64,000 nucleotides of DNA, taken from Cytobacillus sp. FSL H8-0458. GTDB lineage: Bacteria; Bacillota; Bacilli; Bacillales; Cytobacillaceae. The translations under genes and the position numbers were made by a program. The stretch lies in contig NZ_JBBOBR010000001.1 in assembly GCF_038002165.1 (NCBI RefSeq), positions 744,001 through 808,000 of the forward strand, given 5' to 3'. This document shows positions 51,651 through 60,117 of the stretch, one piece after another; the stretch's first letter is position 1; each line of letters opens with the position of its first letter. The notes under the pieces are model-generated. The model did not search any database. It was given only the letters and a program-made list of their open reading frames with translations, and was not told the DNA's origin.

Positions 51651-52148
51651 ATGGAAATTAGAAAAGGAACAAAAGACGATTTGAAGGAAATAATGGAAAT
51701 TGTCCAGAAGACTGTCAGCATTATGGAATCTGAGGGGAATGATCAATGGAACCGGACATATCCCCGGGATGAAAATTTTTTAGCTGATGTGGAAGCAGGC
51801 AGTTTGTACACTGCCATCTTTGAAGGAAATATTGCAGGTTCCATTACTGTCGATCAAATCCAGGCGGAGGAATATAAAAATGCCTCATGGAGAAAAGATG
51901 AGCCCTGCTTTGTATTTCACCGTCTGGCCGTAGATCCTGAGATAAGAGGCGAGGGGATTGCGAGCAGGTTAATTGCATTTGCTGAAGATTATGCAGTGAA
52001 TAATGGGATATCGTATATGAGAACAGATACATACTCGCTGAATAAAAAGGCTCAAAGTTTATTTGAGAAAACTGGATATGTTAAAGCAGGTACAATCTTC
52101 ATGGATCGGGAAAATCCTTTTTACTGCTATGATAAGCTGCTTGATTAA
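51651..52148 (+). CDS. GNAT family N-acetyltransferase
   Basis: A 165-residue GNAT: MEIRKGTKDDLKEIMEI at the start, VFHRLAVDPEIRGEGIASRLI (motif A acetyl-CoA loop, split R-x-x-G-x-A) and YMRTDTYSLNKKAQSLFEKTGY. Substrate unknown. AACAGGTGATTTAA precedes ATG 51651. Its end overlaps the converging Hsp20-like gene by 4 bases. Confidence 0.9.
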   Translation: MEIRKGTKDDLKEIMEIVQKTVSIMESEGNDQWNRTYPRDENFLADVEAGSLYTAIFEGNIAGSITVDQIQAEEYKNASWRKDEPCFVFHRLAVDPEIRGEGIASRLIAFAEDYAVNNGISYMRTDTYSLNKKAQSLFEKTGYVKAGTIFMDRENPFYCYDKLLD

Positions 52149-52642
52149 AGCTGCTCTTCATTCTTTACAATAATGGGTATTATTTCTTCCTCTTCGAATA
52201 AGATGGGAAGAGAAATGGAAAGTATCCCATTTTCAAATGAAGATTCTATCGAATATTTATCAACAGGCATAGGTAGGGTCAGAACTTTTTCAAAAGATCT
52301 GCTATGTCTTTCTTTCAGAAAATAGCGCAAGTGCTGCTGAAATGCTGAACATTTTCCTTTAATAATTAGTTCATTTTGTACAAGAGATACTTTAATATCA
52401 TTTTTGCTTATACCGGGGAGCTCTGCTTCAATTTTGATATTGCCATTGTTCTCATACATGTCACAGCGCGGAAAAATTTCCTGATTTGACAGAAAATGAT
52501 TTATTTTTTCCTGCTCCAGGCCTGAAAAAGAAAGTTTCTTATTATGATTGGAATCCCCAGGTGAAATAAGCGTTTCCCAGAAATCCTGATCCTGATATTG
52601 TGCGGTCATTTTGATTAAATCTTTCCATTTTTCCAGTTCCAT
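52145..52642 (-). CDS. Hsp20/alpha-crystallin-like protein, probably spore-related
   Basis: A 165-residue protein with a C-terminal alpha-crystallin domain: IKIEAELPGISKNDIKVSLVQNELIIKGK, then FEKVLTLPMPVDKYSIESSFENGILSISLP (given by parts; it holds the A-x-x-x-n-GvL motif). The N-terminal ~70 residues are polar. GGGGG lies 7 bases before ATG 52642. It pairs with the next gene in an operon whose promoter looks sigma-K dependent, so a spore-coat role like CotM/CotP is likely. Confidence 0.85.
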   Translation of the reverse strand: MELEKWKDLIKMTAQYQDQDFWETLISPGDSNHNKKLSFSGLEQEKINHFLSNQEIFPRCDMYENNGNIKIEAELPGISKNDIKVSLVQNELIIKGKCSAFQQHLRYFLKERHSRSFEKVLTLPMPVDKYSIESSFENGILSISLPILFEEEEIIPIIVKNEEQL

Positions 52643-52655
52643 AAGGAGGCCCCCT

Positions 52656-53138
52656 TTATAATATTTCCGTTACATCTATCTCTGAATATTGCATATCGAC
52701 ATTTTTAGGTATTTTTATCTCCATATAGCCCTCTTTGCAGCTGGCGGATGATCCTTTTTTCCTGACAATGGCAGGGAGGGTTATGATGTGTTTATCGTCT
52801 TTTTCGGGAATATGTTCGATAATCATTTGATTGGAGGTGTGATAAAGCTTCATTTCCTTTAACCAGTCCTCGTTTTTTATTGGAAATCTCACATAAACAT
52901 AATCATGGGTTTCGAAGACGGATGAATTAAGTGGTGCAGAATAAGAATGTTGATTAGTTCCAGGGGCTGCAGCATTAAAGCCTTTCATAAAATCCGGTGC
53001 TCCAGTCATTCCCTGCATATTTTGAGGAAACATTTGACCCATGATATTTTTAATATATTTATCAATTTCCTCCGGTTTCATTTGGCTGGGAGGATTCTTC
53101 ATATCTTTATTAAATGGAAATAGATTCCACGGGAACAT
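52656..53138 (-). CDS. GerT/CotM-like alpha-crystallin-related spore protein
   Basis: A 160-residue protein: aromatic N-terminus MFPWNLFPFNKDMKNPPSQM, a Met/Gln-rich segment (MGQMFPQNMQGMTGAPDFM), and a diverged alpha-crystallin domain (VFETHDYVYVRFPIK to KEGYMEIKIPKNVDM). This layout matches GerT-type coat proteins as I recall them. ATG 53138 has better spacing to GGAAAGG than ATG 53147. First gene of the pair. Confidence 0.75.
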   Translation of the reverse strand: MFPWNLFPFNKDMKNPPSQMKPEEIDKYIKNIMGQMFPQNMQGMTGAPDFMKGFNAAAPGTNQHSYSAPLNSSVFETHDYVYVRFPIKNEDWLKEMKLYHTSNQMIIEHIPEKDDKHIITLPAIVRKKGSSASCKEGYMEIKIPKNVDMQYSEIDVTEIL

Positions 53139-53198
53139 CCTTCTCATCCTTTCCTTGCTAAACTGCCGCAGCGGCTAATGATTCAATACTATGCCATA

Positions 53199-53226
53199 TA
53201 TTCTATGCAGATAAATGCCTATCTGT
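53199..53226 (-). promoter_or_regulatory. Candidate sigma-K promoter of the gerT-like operon
   Basis: On the minus strand, AC (53226-53225), 17-base spacer, CATAGAATA (53207-53199), matching CATANNNTA. About 60 bases upstream of the start codon. Confidence 0.5.
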
Positions 53227-53358
53227 TAATAATGGATTCTTTTGCTAGTACTGCTGCATCATGGGCGAAAGCTTCTTATTATTTGCATTAATACACTGTA
53301 ATTACTACTATATTGGTATCGATGTATACAAAATAATTAAATACTGAGGGGTAATTTT

Positions 53359-54132
53359 GTGAGAAATAAAGCAGCTTTAATCACGGGAGGGGCAACAGGG
53401 ATCGGGAAAAGAACGGCGAATATGCTTGCCGCTAAAGGCATCGATCTGGTGATCAATTACCGTAGCAGTCAAGAGGAAGCTGTCTCATTGTGCGGGGAAC
53501 TGACCGAAAAATTCGGCACTAAAAATATTGCTTTGCAGGGAGATATTTCTTTACCGGCGGACTGTATAAAGATGTCCGAAAAAGCTCTTAATGAATTTCA
53601 AATCATCGATATTGTCATACATAATGCCGGTCCTTATGTGCACGAAAGAAAAGAGATGCTGGATTATTCTTTTGAACAATGGAATTACCTTATTAATGGC
53701 AACTTAAATGCGGTCTTTTATTTATCCAAGTTGTTTATACCGAAAATGAGGGAAAATGGATGGGGAAGAATTATCACGATAGGCTTTGATCGTGTAGAAT
53801 CAGCATCTGGGTGGATATACCGTTCTGCATTCGCGGCTGCAAAAACGGGGGCAGCGTCTTTAACGAAATCCATTGCAATTGAAGAGGCCGGTAACGGAAT
53901 TACCGCAAATATGGTTTGTCCGGGAGATATTATCGGTGAATGGAAGGAAAGAAATATCGAAGAAGCTGCGAAGGTTCATGATCATGCATCACCAGTCGGA
54001 AGGCCGGGTACAGGTGAGGATATTGCCCGTGTAATCAGTTTTCTGACCGATGAAAAATCCGATTTTATTACAGGAAGCATAATCCCGGTTACTGGCGGAA
54101 AAGACGTCCTGGGGAAAATTTATCAGGAATGA
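53359..54132 (+). CDS. SDR family oxidoreductase (FabG-like)
   Basis: A 257-residue short-chain dehydrogenase: cofactor loop TGGATGIGKRTA, NAG in IHNAGPYV, and C-terminal GSIIPVTGGKD. The active-site region reads VESASGWIYRSAFAAAK: the expected YxxxK Tyr is replaced (YRSAFAAAK has Tyr three positions early and Phe near the Tyr position), so the catalytic Tyr may be shifted or lost. Substrate unknown. GAGGGGTAA precedes GTG 53359. Confidence 0.88.
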   Translation: MRNKAALITGGATGIGKRTANMLAAKGIDLVINYRSSQEEAVSLCGELTEKFGTKNIALQGDISLPADCIKMSEKALNEFQIIDIVIHNAGPYVHERKEMLDYSFEQWNYLINGNLNAVFYLSKLFIPKMRENGWGRIITIGFDRVESASGWIYRSAFAAAKTGAASLTKSIAIEEAGNGITANMVCPGDIIGEWKERNIEEAAKVHDHASPVGRPGTGEDIARVISFLTDEKSDFITGSIIPVTGGKDVLGKIYQE

Positions 54133-54137
54133 AAGCG

Positions 54138-54171
54138 AAAGGCAGAAGAACCGTATTCTTCTGCCTTTTTA
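54138..54171. terminator. Bidirectional terminator
   Basis: AAAGGCAGAAGAA-CCGTA-TTCTTCTGCCTTT followed by TT, between converging SDR and MATE genes. Confidence 0.9.
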
Positions 54172-54173
54172 TA

Positions 54174-55541
54174 TTACTTCGCTTCCATATATGCAGGGTA
54201 TTTTCTGTTTTGCAGATAGATCAGCCGGCTTGTTAAAGTAATGGCGCCAGCTGCAAGTCCTGTAATTAAACCAATCCAATAACCATATGCTCCCCAATCC
54301 GTATGATTGGCCAGGTAATAGCCAAACGGAAGCCCGATGATCCAATAAGAAATAAGCGACATAATGAAGGTGACGTTCACGTCCTTATATCCGCGAAGCG
54401 CTCCCTGGACAGGTGCCTGAATGGCATCTGAAAGCTGAAAGAACATGGCATAAATTAAAAAAGCGGCTGTTAATTGCAATACATGGTCGTCTTTTGTATA
54501 AATCGATGCCACTTCTTTTGGGAAAGCCAAAAGAACAGCTGCACAAATTAATGCCATAAATACAGCAATACCGACCCCGATCCAGCTGTACTCTTTAGCA
54601 TCCCTGAATCTCTTAGCCCCCGCTTCAAAGCCCACAACGATTGTTAATGCCATTGAAATGCTTAGGGGGATCATATAAAGAAGTGATGCGAAATTGAGGG
54701 CAATCTGATGAGCTGCGATTACGGCTGTTTCAAATGTGCTCATTAATAAAGTAACTGCTGAAAAGATACTGGTTTCGAAAAAAATCGATAAGCCGATTGG
54801 GATTCCGATAAGAAGGATTTCTTTCCATTTGCCGATAGAAACAGCATGCATTCTTCTGAAAATTCCATAGTTCGAGAACGGGGAATTTTTATGAATAATA
54901 ATAATCGAAATAACCATGATCAGCCAGTAAGTAATAGATGAAGCATAGCCTGCACCTGCTCCGCCGAGTTCCGGAAAACCCAATTTGCCATATATAAGTA
55001 TATAGTTAAAAAAAGCATTGATTGGCAGTGTTAGAAGGGTGATGATCATACTGACTCTGGTCTTTCCAAGAGCATCAATAAACGACCTTAATACATTGTA
55101 GACAAAAAGGGGAATCAACCCTGTACTTAAGGCTGCAAGGTAGTTAAAAGCTGTATCCTCGACCCTGTTTTCAAGATTCATTCCACTTAAGATTGGATTT
55201 AAGGAGAGTGCTCCTCCGCCAAAAACAATTACGGCCATAATGATGGACAGATAAACACCCTGAATAACAGAAAAAGCAACTTCCTCACGCTGTTTCCCTG
55301 CTCCCACGAGGTGGGACACGATCGGTGTAACAGCAAGGAGTATTCCGCTGAGCCCGGTGAATACAGGAACCCATAGAGAAGACCCAATCGCTACACCTGC
55401 CAGGTCCTGTGAATCATAGCGGCCGGTCATTAAAGTATCAATAAAAGTCATAGAGTACATCGCCAGCTGGGTTACTAGTATTGGAACTAAAATTACCAGC
55501 AGCTGATGCAGTTTTTGTTTTTTGCTGTATGTCTGATTCAT
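54174..55541 (-). CDS. MATE family multidrug/metabolite exporter
   Basis: A 455-residue protein with twelve predicted membrane helices in two homologous halves. Conserved segments include MTFIDTLMTGRYDSQDLAGVAIG (split) in helix 2 and the matching second-half repeat around FQLSDAIQAPVQGALRGYKD. It exports cationic drugs or metabolites using Na+ or H+. Minus strand, alone, convergent with the SDR gene. Confidence 0.94.
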   Translation of the reverse strand: MNQTYSKKQKLHQLLVILVPILVTQLAMYSMTFIDTLMTGRYDSQDLAGVAIGSSLWVPVFTGLSGILLAVTPIVSHLVGAGKQREEVAFSVIQGVYLSIIMAVIVFGGGALSLNPILSGMNLENRVEDTAFNYLAALSTGLIPLFVYNVLRSFIDALGKTRVSMIITLLTLPINAFFNYILIYGKLGFPELGGAGAGYASSITYWLIMVISIIIIHKNSPFSNYGIFRRMHAVSIGKWKEILLIGIPIGLSIFFETSIFSAVTLLMSTFETAVIAAHQIALNFASLLYMIPLSISMALTIVVGFEAGAKRFRDAKEYSWIGVGIAVFMALICAAVLLAFPKEVASIYTKDDHVLQLTAAFLIYAMFFQLSDAIQAPVQGALRGYKDVNVTFIMSLISYWIIGLPFGYYLANHTDWGAYGYWIGLITGLAAGAITLTSRLIYLQNRKYPAYMEAK

Positions 55542-55751
55542 GAATCTTTCCTCTTTCTATAATGTGACTAGAGAATTATATCATACTAAAGAGAAGCCGG
55601 CCCCAAGCAGGTCTTTTTTCAGTAATAGTAATCCGCTAAAAAATGTTTCAATTATGTGAACTTTTGCATAACGGGAATAAAAATCCTTCAATCGGCGAGT
55701 ATAAATAGTAAAAGCAGCCATTTCCAAACGCGGCTTGAAGGAGGCAGAAAG

Positions 55752-55910
55752 ATGAGCTTCAATATAAATAGGATTAATCCCAATCAGACTCAAGTATCAT
55801 TTGTGGACGGGCGTTTTGAAACACTTACCAATGAAGAGCTGGATGAATTGCTGTCCCATTACGGAATAAGAGAAAAAACAGATGAACAGGAAACCAATAT
55901 TATTAATTGA
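55752..55910 (+). CDS. Small protein (52 aa), unknown
   Basis: A 52-residue protein beginning MSFNINRINPNQTQVSFVDG, with an acidic helical C-terminus (LTNEELDELLSHYGIREKTD). GAAGGAGG is well placed before ATG 55752. Family not recognised. A hairpin follows at 55921-55946. Confidence 0.72.
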   Translation: MSFNINRINPNQTQVSFVDGRFETLTNEELDELLSHYGIREKTDEQETNIIN

Positions 55911-55920
55911 AAAAAAATAA

Positions 55921-55946
55921 AAAGCACTTGCTCTATGCAAGTGCTT
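55921..55946. terminator. Hairpin after the 52-aa gene
   Basis: AAGCACTTGC-TCTAT-GCAAGTGCTT, 10 pairs. The T run is poor on both strands, so the terminator call is tentative. Confidence 0.55.
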
Positions 55947-55972
55947 AGCGTTGTTATTATTTTTGCTTTTCT

Positions 55973-56533
55973 TTAAGCCTCCAATAATTGGGACGATTCT
56001 TGGACTGCTGCTCCATGACGCATAACATGAAGAGTATATAAATCTTTTGGGATCTCATATAAATTGTAAATATCCCCATTAGCATTCAGCTGATTATAAA
56101 CAGACTTTCTCGTTTCATTTGCAAGAATGACATAAGGAAGCTTTTCTGCAGCTTTTTGCGAGCGGATATTTTCCTTGCGAATCCGCATAAAGATTGTTTC
56201 AATGCCAGTTTCAAAAAAGAGCTCCTCAAAGAAAGCATCTTTTGCTAATTTGTTATAGCCATTGCCATGATAGGGTTTGCCAAGCCATGTACCTAAGAAG
56301 CCGGCATTGTCCTGGATGTCATACAAATTGATCGTCCCAATCGGAGCGCCCCATTCATCAAGAATTGTGCGTGAAATCAATTCACCGCGTTCTTCTGCTT
56401 CGATTGTCTGCTTTGTAATAAACATAAACTCATCATAACAATTGGCTTTTTGGCGAACAAAAGGGAAGACATCAGGGTGCGTCATTAAATCAAATAAAGC
56501 ATGGCAGTCGTGAAGATCACGTTTCTTGAGCAT
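55973..56533 (-). CDS. GNAT family acetyltransferase (RimJ/RimL-like)
   Basis: A 186-residue GNAT with LGTWLGKPYHGNGYNKLAKDAFF as the acetyl-CoA region (split) and IRKENIRSQKAAEKLPY, typical of the ribosomal-protein/aminoglycoside-like branch. The C-terminal ~40 residues extend beyond the usual domain. TTGGAGGGATATCC precedes ATG 56533; the frame opens at 56548. Substrate unknown. Confidence 0.88.
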   Translation of the reverse strand: MLKKRDLHDCHALFDLMTHPDVFPFVRQKANCYDEFMFITKQTIEAEERGELISRTILDEWGAPIGTINLYDIQDNAGFLGTWLGKPYHGNGYNKLAKDAFFEELFFETGIETIFMRIRKENIRSQKAAEKLPYVILANETRKSVYNQLNANGDIYNLYEIPKDLYTLHVMRHGAAVQESSQLLEA

Positions 56534-56586
56534 AGGATATCCCTCCAATTGAGGGCAGTCCTACTCCATGCCAAATAGAGCCTTCG

Positions 56587-56675
56587 GTCCACCCTCGAAA
56601 TTTTTTATTATGCTGCTAAAAAATTTCGGGGTGGGAATCGAACCCACTAGAACCAGATAACTGGTGGCGCACCAT
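56587..56675 (-). other. Structured element with a tRNA T-arm-like sequence
   Basis: On the minus strand GTGGG-TTCGATT-CCCAC is a perfect T stem-loop, preceded by ACCAG-TTAT-CTGGT. Next to it a 20-pair hairpin (two G-U) spans about 56588-56636 around a 9-base loop. No tRNA acceptor or anticodon arm can be completed, so it is not a functional tRNA. It fills most of the 313-bp gap between two minus-strand genes and may be a tRNA-derived attachment-site relic or a structured RNA. Confidence 0.5.
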
Positions 56676-56846
56676 TTGCCTTCCCTATTACTATCGTTTC
56701 CGATATTAGATTGTCTGTCATAAAGAAGCAAAATTTTCACTTCACTTTAGGTATAATACTAAAAAAAAATCAAAAAGGAAATAGGTTTTTTGATTATTTT
56801 TTTTGCGATTTTATGTCAAATTACACCAGCAATATTCGACACTATT

Positions 56847-57968
56847 CTACGACTCCCTATACACAAAATTTCCGCCTATCATTGTCCATTTTGGCTTGGA
56901 AAGAAAGTGAAATGGGTGATGATTCCATAAAACTAAATCGGCATCTTTTCCTTCCTCGATGCTTCCCAGCTGATGATCGATTCTGAGGTTTCTTGCCGGC
57001 AGAATGGTGATTCCTTCTAAGGCCTTTTGTTCGGAAAGGCCTTCCCTGACTGCAATAGCTGCACACATATTCAAATATTGCACAGGTGTATAGGGATGAT
57101 CTGTAGTGATGGAGACTTCTACTCCATGCTCTGTCAGCTGCTGGTACGTTTTCCAGGTTTTATTTTTCAGTTCCACTTTCGATCTTCTTGTTAGAGTAGG
57201 ACCCACTGATACCTTTAAATTTAAGTCTTCTAATTCGTCCGCAATTAAATGGCCTTCTGTACAATGTTCGATCCGAAGATCCAGATTGAATTCTTCTGCA
57301 AAGCGGATGGCAGAAATGATATCATCCGCCCTGTGTGCATGTATTCTGACGGGAATTTCTCTTTTAAGCGCCTTGACAAGTGGTGCAAATCTTAGAGAGT
57401 CGGGATTATCGCACTGTAAAGCCTCATAAAAGGCTTCCCTCAGCATTCCCATTATCCCCATTCTTGTAATGGATTCCTTGTTGCCATGACTGTGAATCCG
57501 TTTTGGATTTTCACCAAGGGCAATCTTAAGGCCGGCTGTATCCTGGATAATCATCTTGCTGATATTTTTACCTGATGTCTTAATAACAGAAGTTGTTCCT
57601 CCAATTACGTTGGCGCTTCCCGGCATGATGTGGGCAGTTGTTATGCCATATTTCACCGCATCAGCAAAAGCGGGATCAAGAGGGTATACACCATCCATCG
57701 CTCTAATATGCGGGCTTAAGGGTTCAATTGTTTCGTTGGCATCATTGCCTGCCCATCCGGTGCCTTCATCATAAAGACCCAGATGAGTATGGACATCAAT
57801 GAAACCCGGAAGCAGGTGGTGGCTATGACAGTCTATAATTTTTACATTTGAATCAGACTTTAAGTTCTTGCCTATCTTTATTATTTTTCCGTTTTCTACT
57901 ATTACATCCCCATGGAAGGTGGGGGAAGTGACAGGGTATATGATTGCATTTTTCAATAAAATTTTCAT
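56847..57968 (-). CDS. Amidohydrolase family protein (imidazolonepropionase-like)
   Basis: A 373-residue metal-dependent hydrolase. GFIDVHTHLGLYDEG gives the HxH metal pair; further ligands are in HAHRADD and RIEHCTEGH, and ITTDHPYTP supplies the Asp. The N-terminal (2-55) and C-terminal (330-373) strands form the usual small beta-sandwich with DADLVLWN. It probably acts on a cyclic amide or a dipeptide-like substrate. AAAGGACG precedes ATG 57968. Monocistronic. Confidence 0.9.
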   Translation of the reverse strand: MKILLKNAIIYPVTSPTFHGDVIVENGKIIKIGKNLKSDSNVKIIDCHSHHLLPGFIDVHTHLGLYDEGTGWAGNDANETIEPLSPHIRAMDGVYPLDPAFADAVKYGITTAHIMPGSANVIGGTTSVIKTSGKNISKMIIQDTAGLKIALGENPKRIHSHGNKESITRMGIMGMLREAFYEALQCDNPDSLRFAPLVKALKREIPVRIHAHRADDIISAIRFAEEFNLDLRIEHCTEGHLIADELEDLNLKVSVGPTLTRRSKVELKNKTWKTYQQLTEHGVEVSITTDHPYTPVQYLNMCAAIAVREGLSEQKALEGITILPARNLRIDHQLGSIEEGKDADLVLWNHHPFHFLSKPKWTMIGGNFVYRES

Positions 57969-58059
57969 CAATATCGTCCTTTGATCCTAAGTATTTGCTT
58001 TATTTTACAAAAACGAAAAGAAAGTGTGAAGAATATTCTCACCAGCGATATCTCAAATA

Positions 58060-58093
58060 AAAAAAGTGTAAAATTAGAATTCTACACTTTTGG
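58060..58093 (-). terminator. Terminator of the uppP-dedA pair
   Basis: On the minus strand AAAAGTGTA...TACACTTTT followed by T run. Confidence 0.85.
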
Positions 58094-58101
58094 TTGATTT
58101 G

Positions 58102-58686
58102 TTAACTTTTCCTCTTCTTATAAAACAAATAAAAAGCGCCTGAGCCCAAAGCAATAACTATGATCGGCAATATAAATGGTTTTGCATATTCCTTAATATC
58201 TCTCCAGTGATCACCAAGTTCCATTCCCAATAATAAAAAGAGAACCGTCCATGGCACCATAGCTGCTATTGTGTAAATAGTAAAGACCGATAATGGCATT
58301 TTGGCTATTCCGGCTGGGATTGAAATGGCATGCCTTATTACAGGTATGAATCTGGCCGTGAAAATCACTCCAGTCCCATACTTTTCAAACCATTTCTCTG
58401 ATGCATCCAAATGTTTTCGTTGAATCAGCAGATACTTCCCATATTTGTCGAGAACAGGCCTTCCTCCATACGCGCCAAGCCAGTAAAGAAACAGCTGGGC
58501 TAGTGTTCCGCCTGCAATCCCTGCAAGGAGGGCTCCTATAAAATGGATATCTCCTGTACTGACTAAAAAGCCGCCATAGCTCAGGACAATTTCGCTTGGG
58601 ATCACTTCAACCATTAACCCAAGTGCAATGCCGGCATAACCCAGCTGGGAAAGTAATTCAAAAATGCCGGCAATTATCTCTTCCAT
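58102..58686 (-). CDS. DedA family membrane protein
   Basis: A 194-residue protein of the DedA/VTT family with 4-5 membrane segments. The conserved EVIPSEIVLSYGGF acidic membrane motif and FTARFIPVIRHAISIPAG (R-x3-P-x-x-R) are clear. Some DedA members flip undecaprenyl phosphate or phospholipids. It lies directly behind uppP, so a shared role in lipid-carrier recycling is plausible. GGGGAGG precedes ATG 58686. Confidence 0.93.
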   Translation of the reverse strand: MEEIIAGIFELLSQLGYAGIALGLMVEVIPSEIVLSYGGFLVSTGDIHFIGALLAGIAGGTLAQLFLYWLGAYGGRPVLDKYGKYLLIQRKHLDASEKWFEKYGTGVIFTARFIPVIRHAISIPAGIAKMPLSVFTIYTIAAMVPWTVLFLLLGMELGDHWRDIKEYAKPFILPIIVIALGSGAFYLFYKKRKS

Positions 58687-58709
58687 TCTGATACCTCCCC
58701 ATTAGATAT

Positions 58710-59492
58710 TTAAAAAGTCCCGGTCATTTGCATGAATATAATGATGAACCCTAATACCCAAACGTATACAGCAAATATCTTTAAGGATTTCCGTTTTAGA
58801 AAATTAATCATCCACACGACTGCTGCATAACCGAAAATCGCTGATGACAATGTCGCCATTAACATGCTGCCAAGGGTTATGGCTTCTGTGTGACCGGACA
58901 TCAATTCGCCAAATTGCATGACAATGCCGCCAGCGATGGCAGGAATGGATAACAGGAATGAAAAATAGGCAGCTGTTTCCCTGTCAAGCTTCCTGAAGAG
59001 GCCTGCTGCAATGGTTAAGCCGGACCTTGAGACTGCCGGAAAAATGGCCGCAGCCTGAAAGGTGCCGATAAACAAGGCATCTCCGTACGTAATGGTCTCC
59101 ATTTTTTTTGCTCCTTTTTTTACACCATCAGCAATCCAGAGTATGAACCCTGTAAATAGAAATTCCCAGCCGATTGTGACACCGGATTTTGAAATTGAAT
59201 CGAACATGTCACTCAGCAGGAGTCCGACAATTACGGCTGGAATCGTCCCGACTATCAGAAGCATCGATAGTTTGCCGAAGGGCTTCTTTAAAATTTGAAG
59301 TAATTCGTTTTTGTATACGACAAGGACTGCCAGTAAAGTTCCTATGTGCAGCATTGTATCAAGGAAGAGGCCTGCTTCATCAAGGCCAAATAGATGTCTC
59401 CCCAAATATAAATGTCCTGTACTGGATATAGGCAGGAACTCGGTAAGCCCCTGAATGATCCCCAGAATGAAAGCCTCCAGCTTTGACATCAT
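58710..59492 (-). CDS. uppP: Undecaprenyl-diphosphatase
   Basis: A 260-residue integral membrane phosphatase (BacA family) that regenerates undecaprenyl phosphate for wall synthesis and confers bacitracin tolerance. Motif 1 QGLTEFLPISSTGHLYL and motif 2 PAVSRSGLTIAAG are intact. Eight membrane helices predicted. AAGGTGATAGAAAG precedes the ATG pair at 59492/59489. Operon with the dedA-type gene 23 bases downstream. Confidence 0.96.
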   Translation of the reverse strand: MMSKLEAFILGIIQGLTEFLPISSTGHLYLGRHLFGLDEAGLFLDTMLHIGTLLAVLVVYKNELLQILKKPFGKLSMLLIVGTIPAVIVGLLLSDMFDSISKSGVTIGWEFLFTGFILWIADGVKKGAKKMETITYGDALFIGTFQAAAIFPAVSRSGLTIAAGLFRKLDRETAAYFSFLLSIPAIAGGIVMQFGELMSGHTEAITLGSMLMATLSSAIFGYAAVVWMINFLKRKSLKIFAVYVWVLGFIIIFMQMTGTF

Positions 59493-59710
59493 CTTTCTAT
59501 CACCTTCCTAAGCAGGTATAAGAATTGGCAAAGCTTAAGCGCAATGCCTGTCTTTAACATGTGTATTCAAGTTGTCCCAATCGAGAACAGGAAATTAAGG
59601 CTGCATAGGGAAAGTGCAAAAATAAAAAATACATGAAACCTTTTAGGTTGAATAACGTAAATAATATAAAGAAACATCATTAATATTGAGGATAATTAGG
59701 AGGAAACAGA

Positions 59711-60049
59711 ATGAATGATTATAAAATGCCTTCCAATGATGAAAGGCTTATAGCAGCAGCTATCTATGTAACAAGCTTTTTTACTGTTTTTGTGGGACCG
59801 CTGATCATTTGGCTCTTGAAAAAGAATGATTCGGAGTTTGTAGATTACCATGGAAAGGAATATTTAAATTTTTTAATTTCCTATACGATTTACAGCGCAA
59901 TCAGCGTAGTGTTAATGATCATTTTAATTGGGGTCATTACGATTTGGGTGGTGGGAATCCTTGCATTTATCTTTACGATAGTAGCTGCTGTCAAAGCATA
60001 TGAAGGCAAGAAATACCGAATACCTTTAGTTTTCAGGATTTTAAAATGA
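59711..60049 (+). CDS. DUF4870 domain membrane protein
   Basis: A 112-residue protein with three membrane segments and the DUF4870/Tic20-like signature: NDERLIAAAIYVTSFFTVFVGPLIIWLLKK then VDYHGKEYLNFLISYTIY. Function unknown. TTAGGAGGAAAC precedes ATG 59711. A weak hairpin with T7 follows at about 60061-60088. Confidence 0.88.
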   Translation: MNDYKMPSNDERLIAAAIYVTSFFTVFVGPLIIWLLKKNDSEFVDYHGKEYLNFLISYTIYSAISVVLMIILIGVITIWVVGILAFIFTIVAAVKAYEGKKYRIPLVFRILK

Positions 60050-60117
60050 TGAACAGAGTCCAGGGCTAGTTGCCGTTGGGCTTTTTTTATTGGATAATAA
60101 TGACACGGGGTGAAGTA

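Noticed and set aside
56570..56700. Complete tRNA gene
   Set aside because: Only the T-arm and one further hairpin form; no 7-bp acceptor partner for CCCGAAA and no anticodon loop.
56711..56986. 91-codon plus-strand frame
   Set aside because: Overlaps the 3' end of the amidohydrolase gene, with no ribosome binding site; a TATAAT at 56752 lies inside it.
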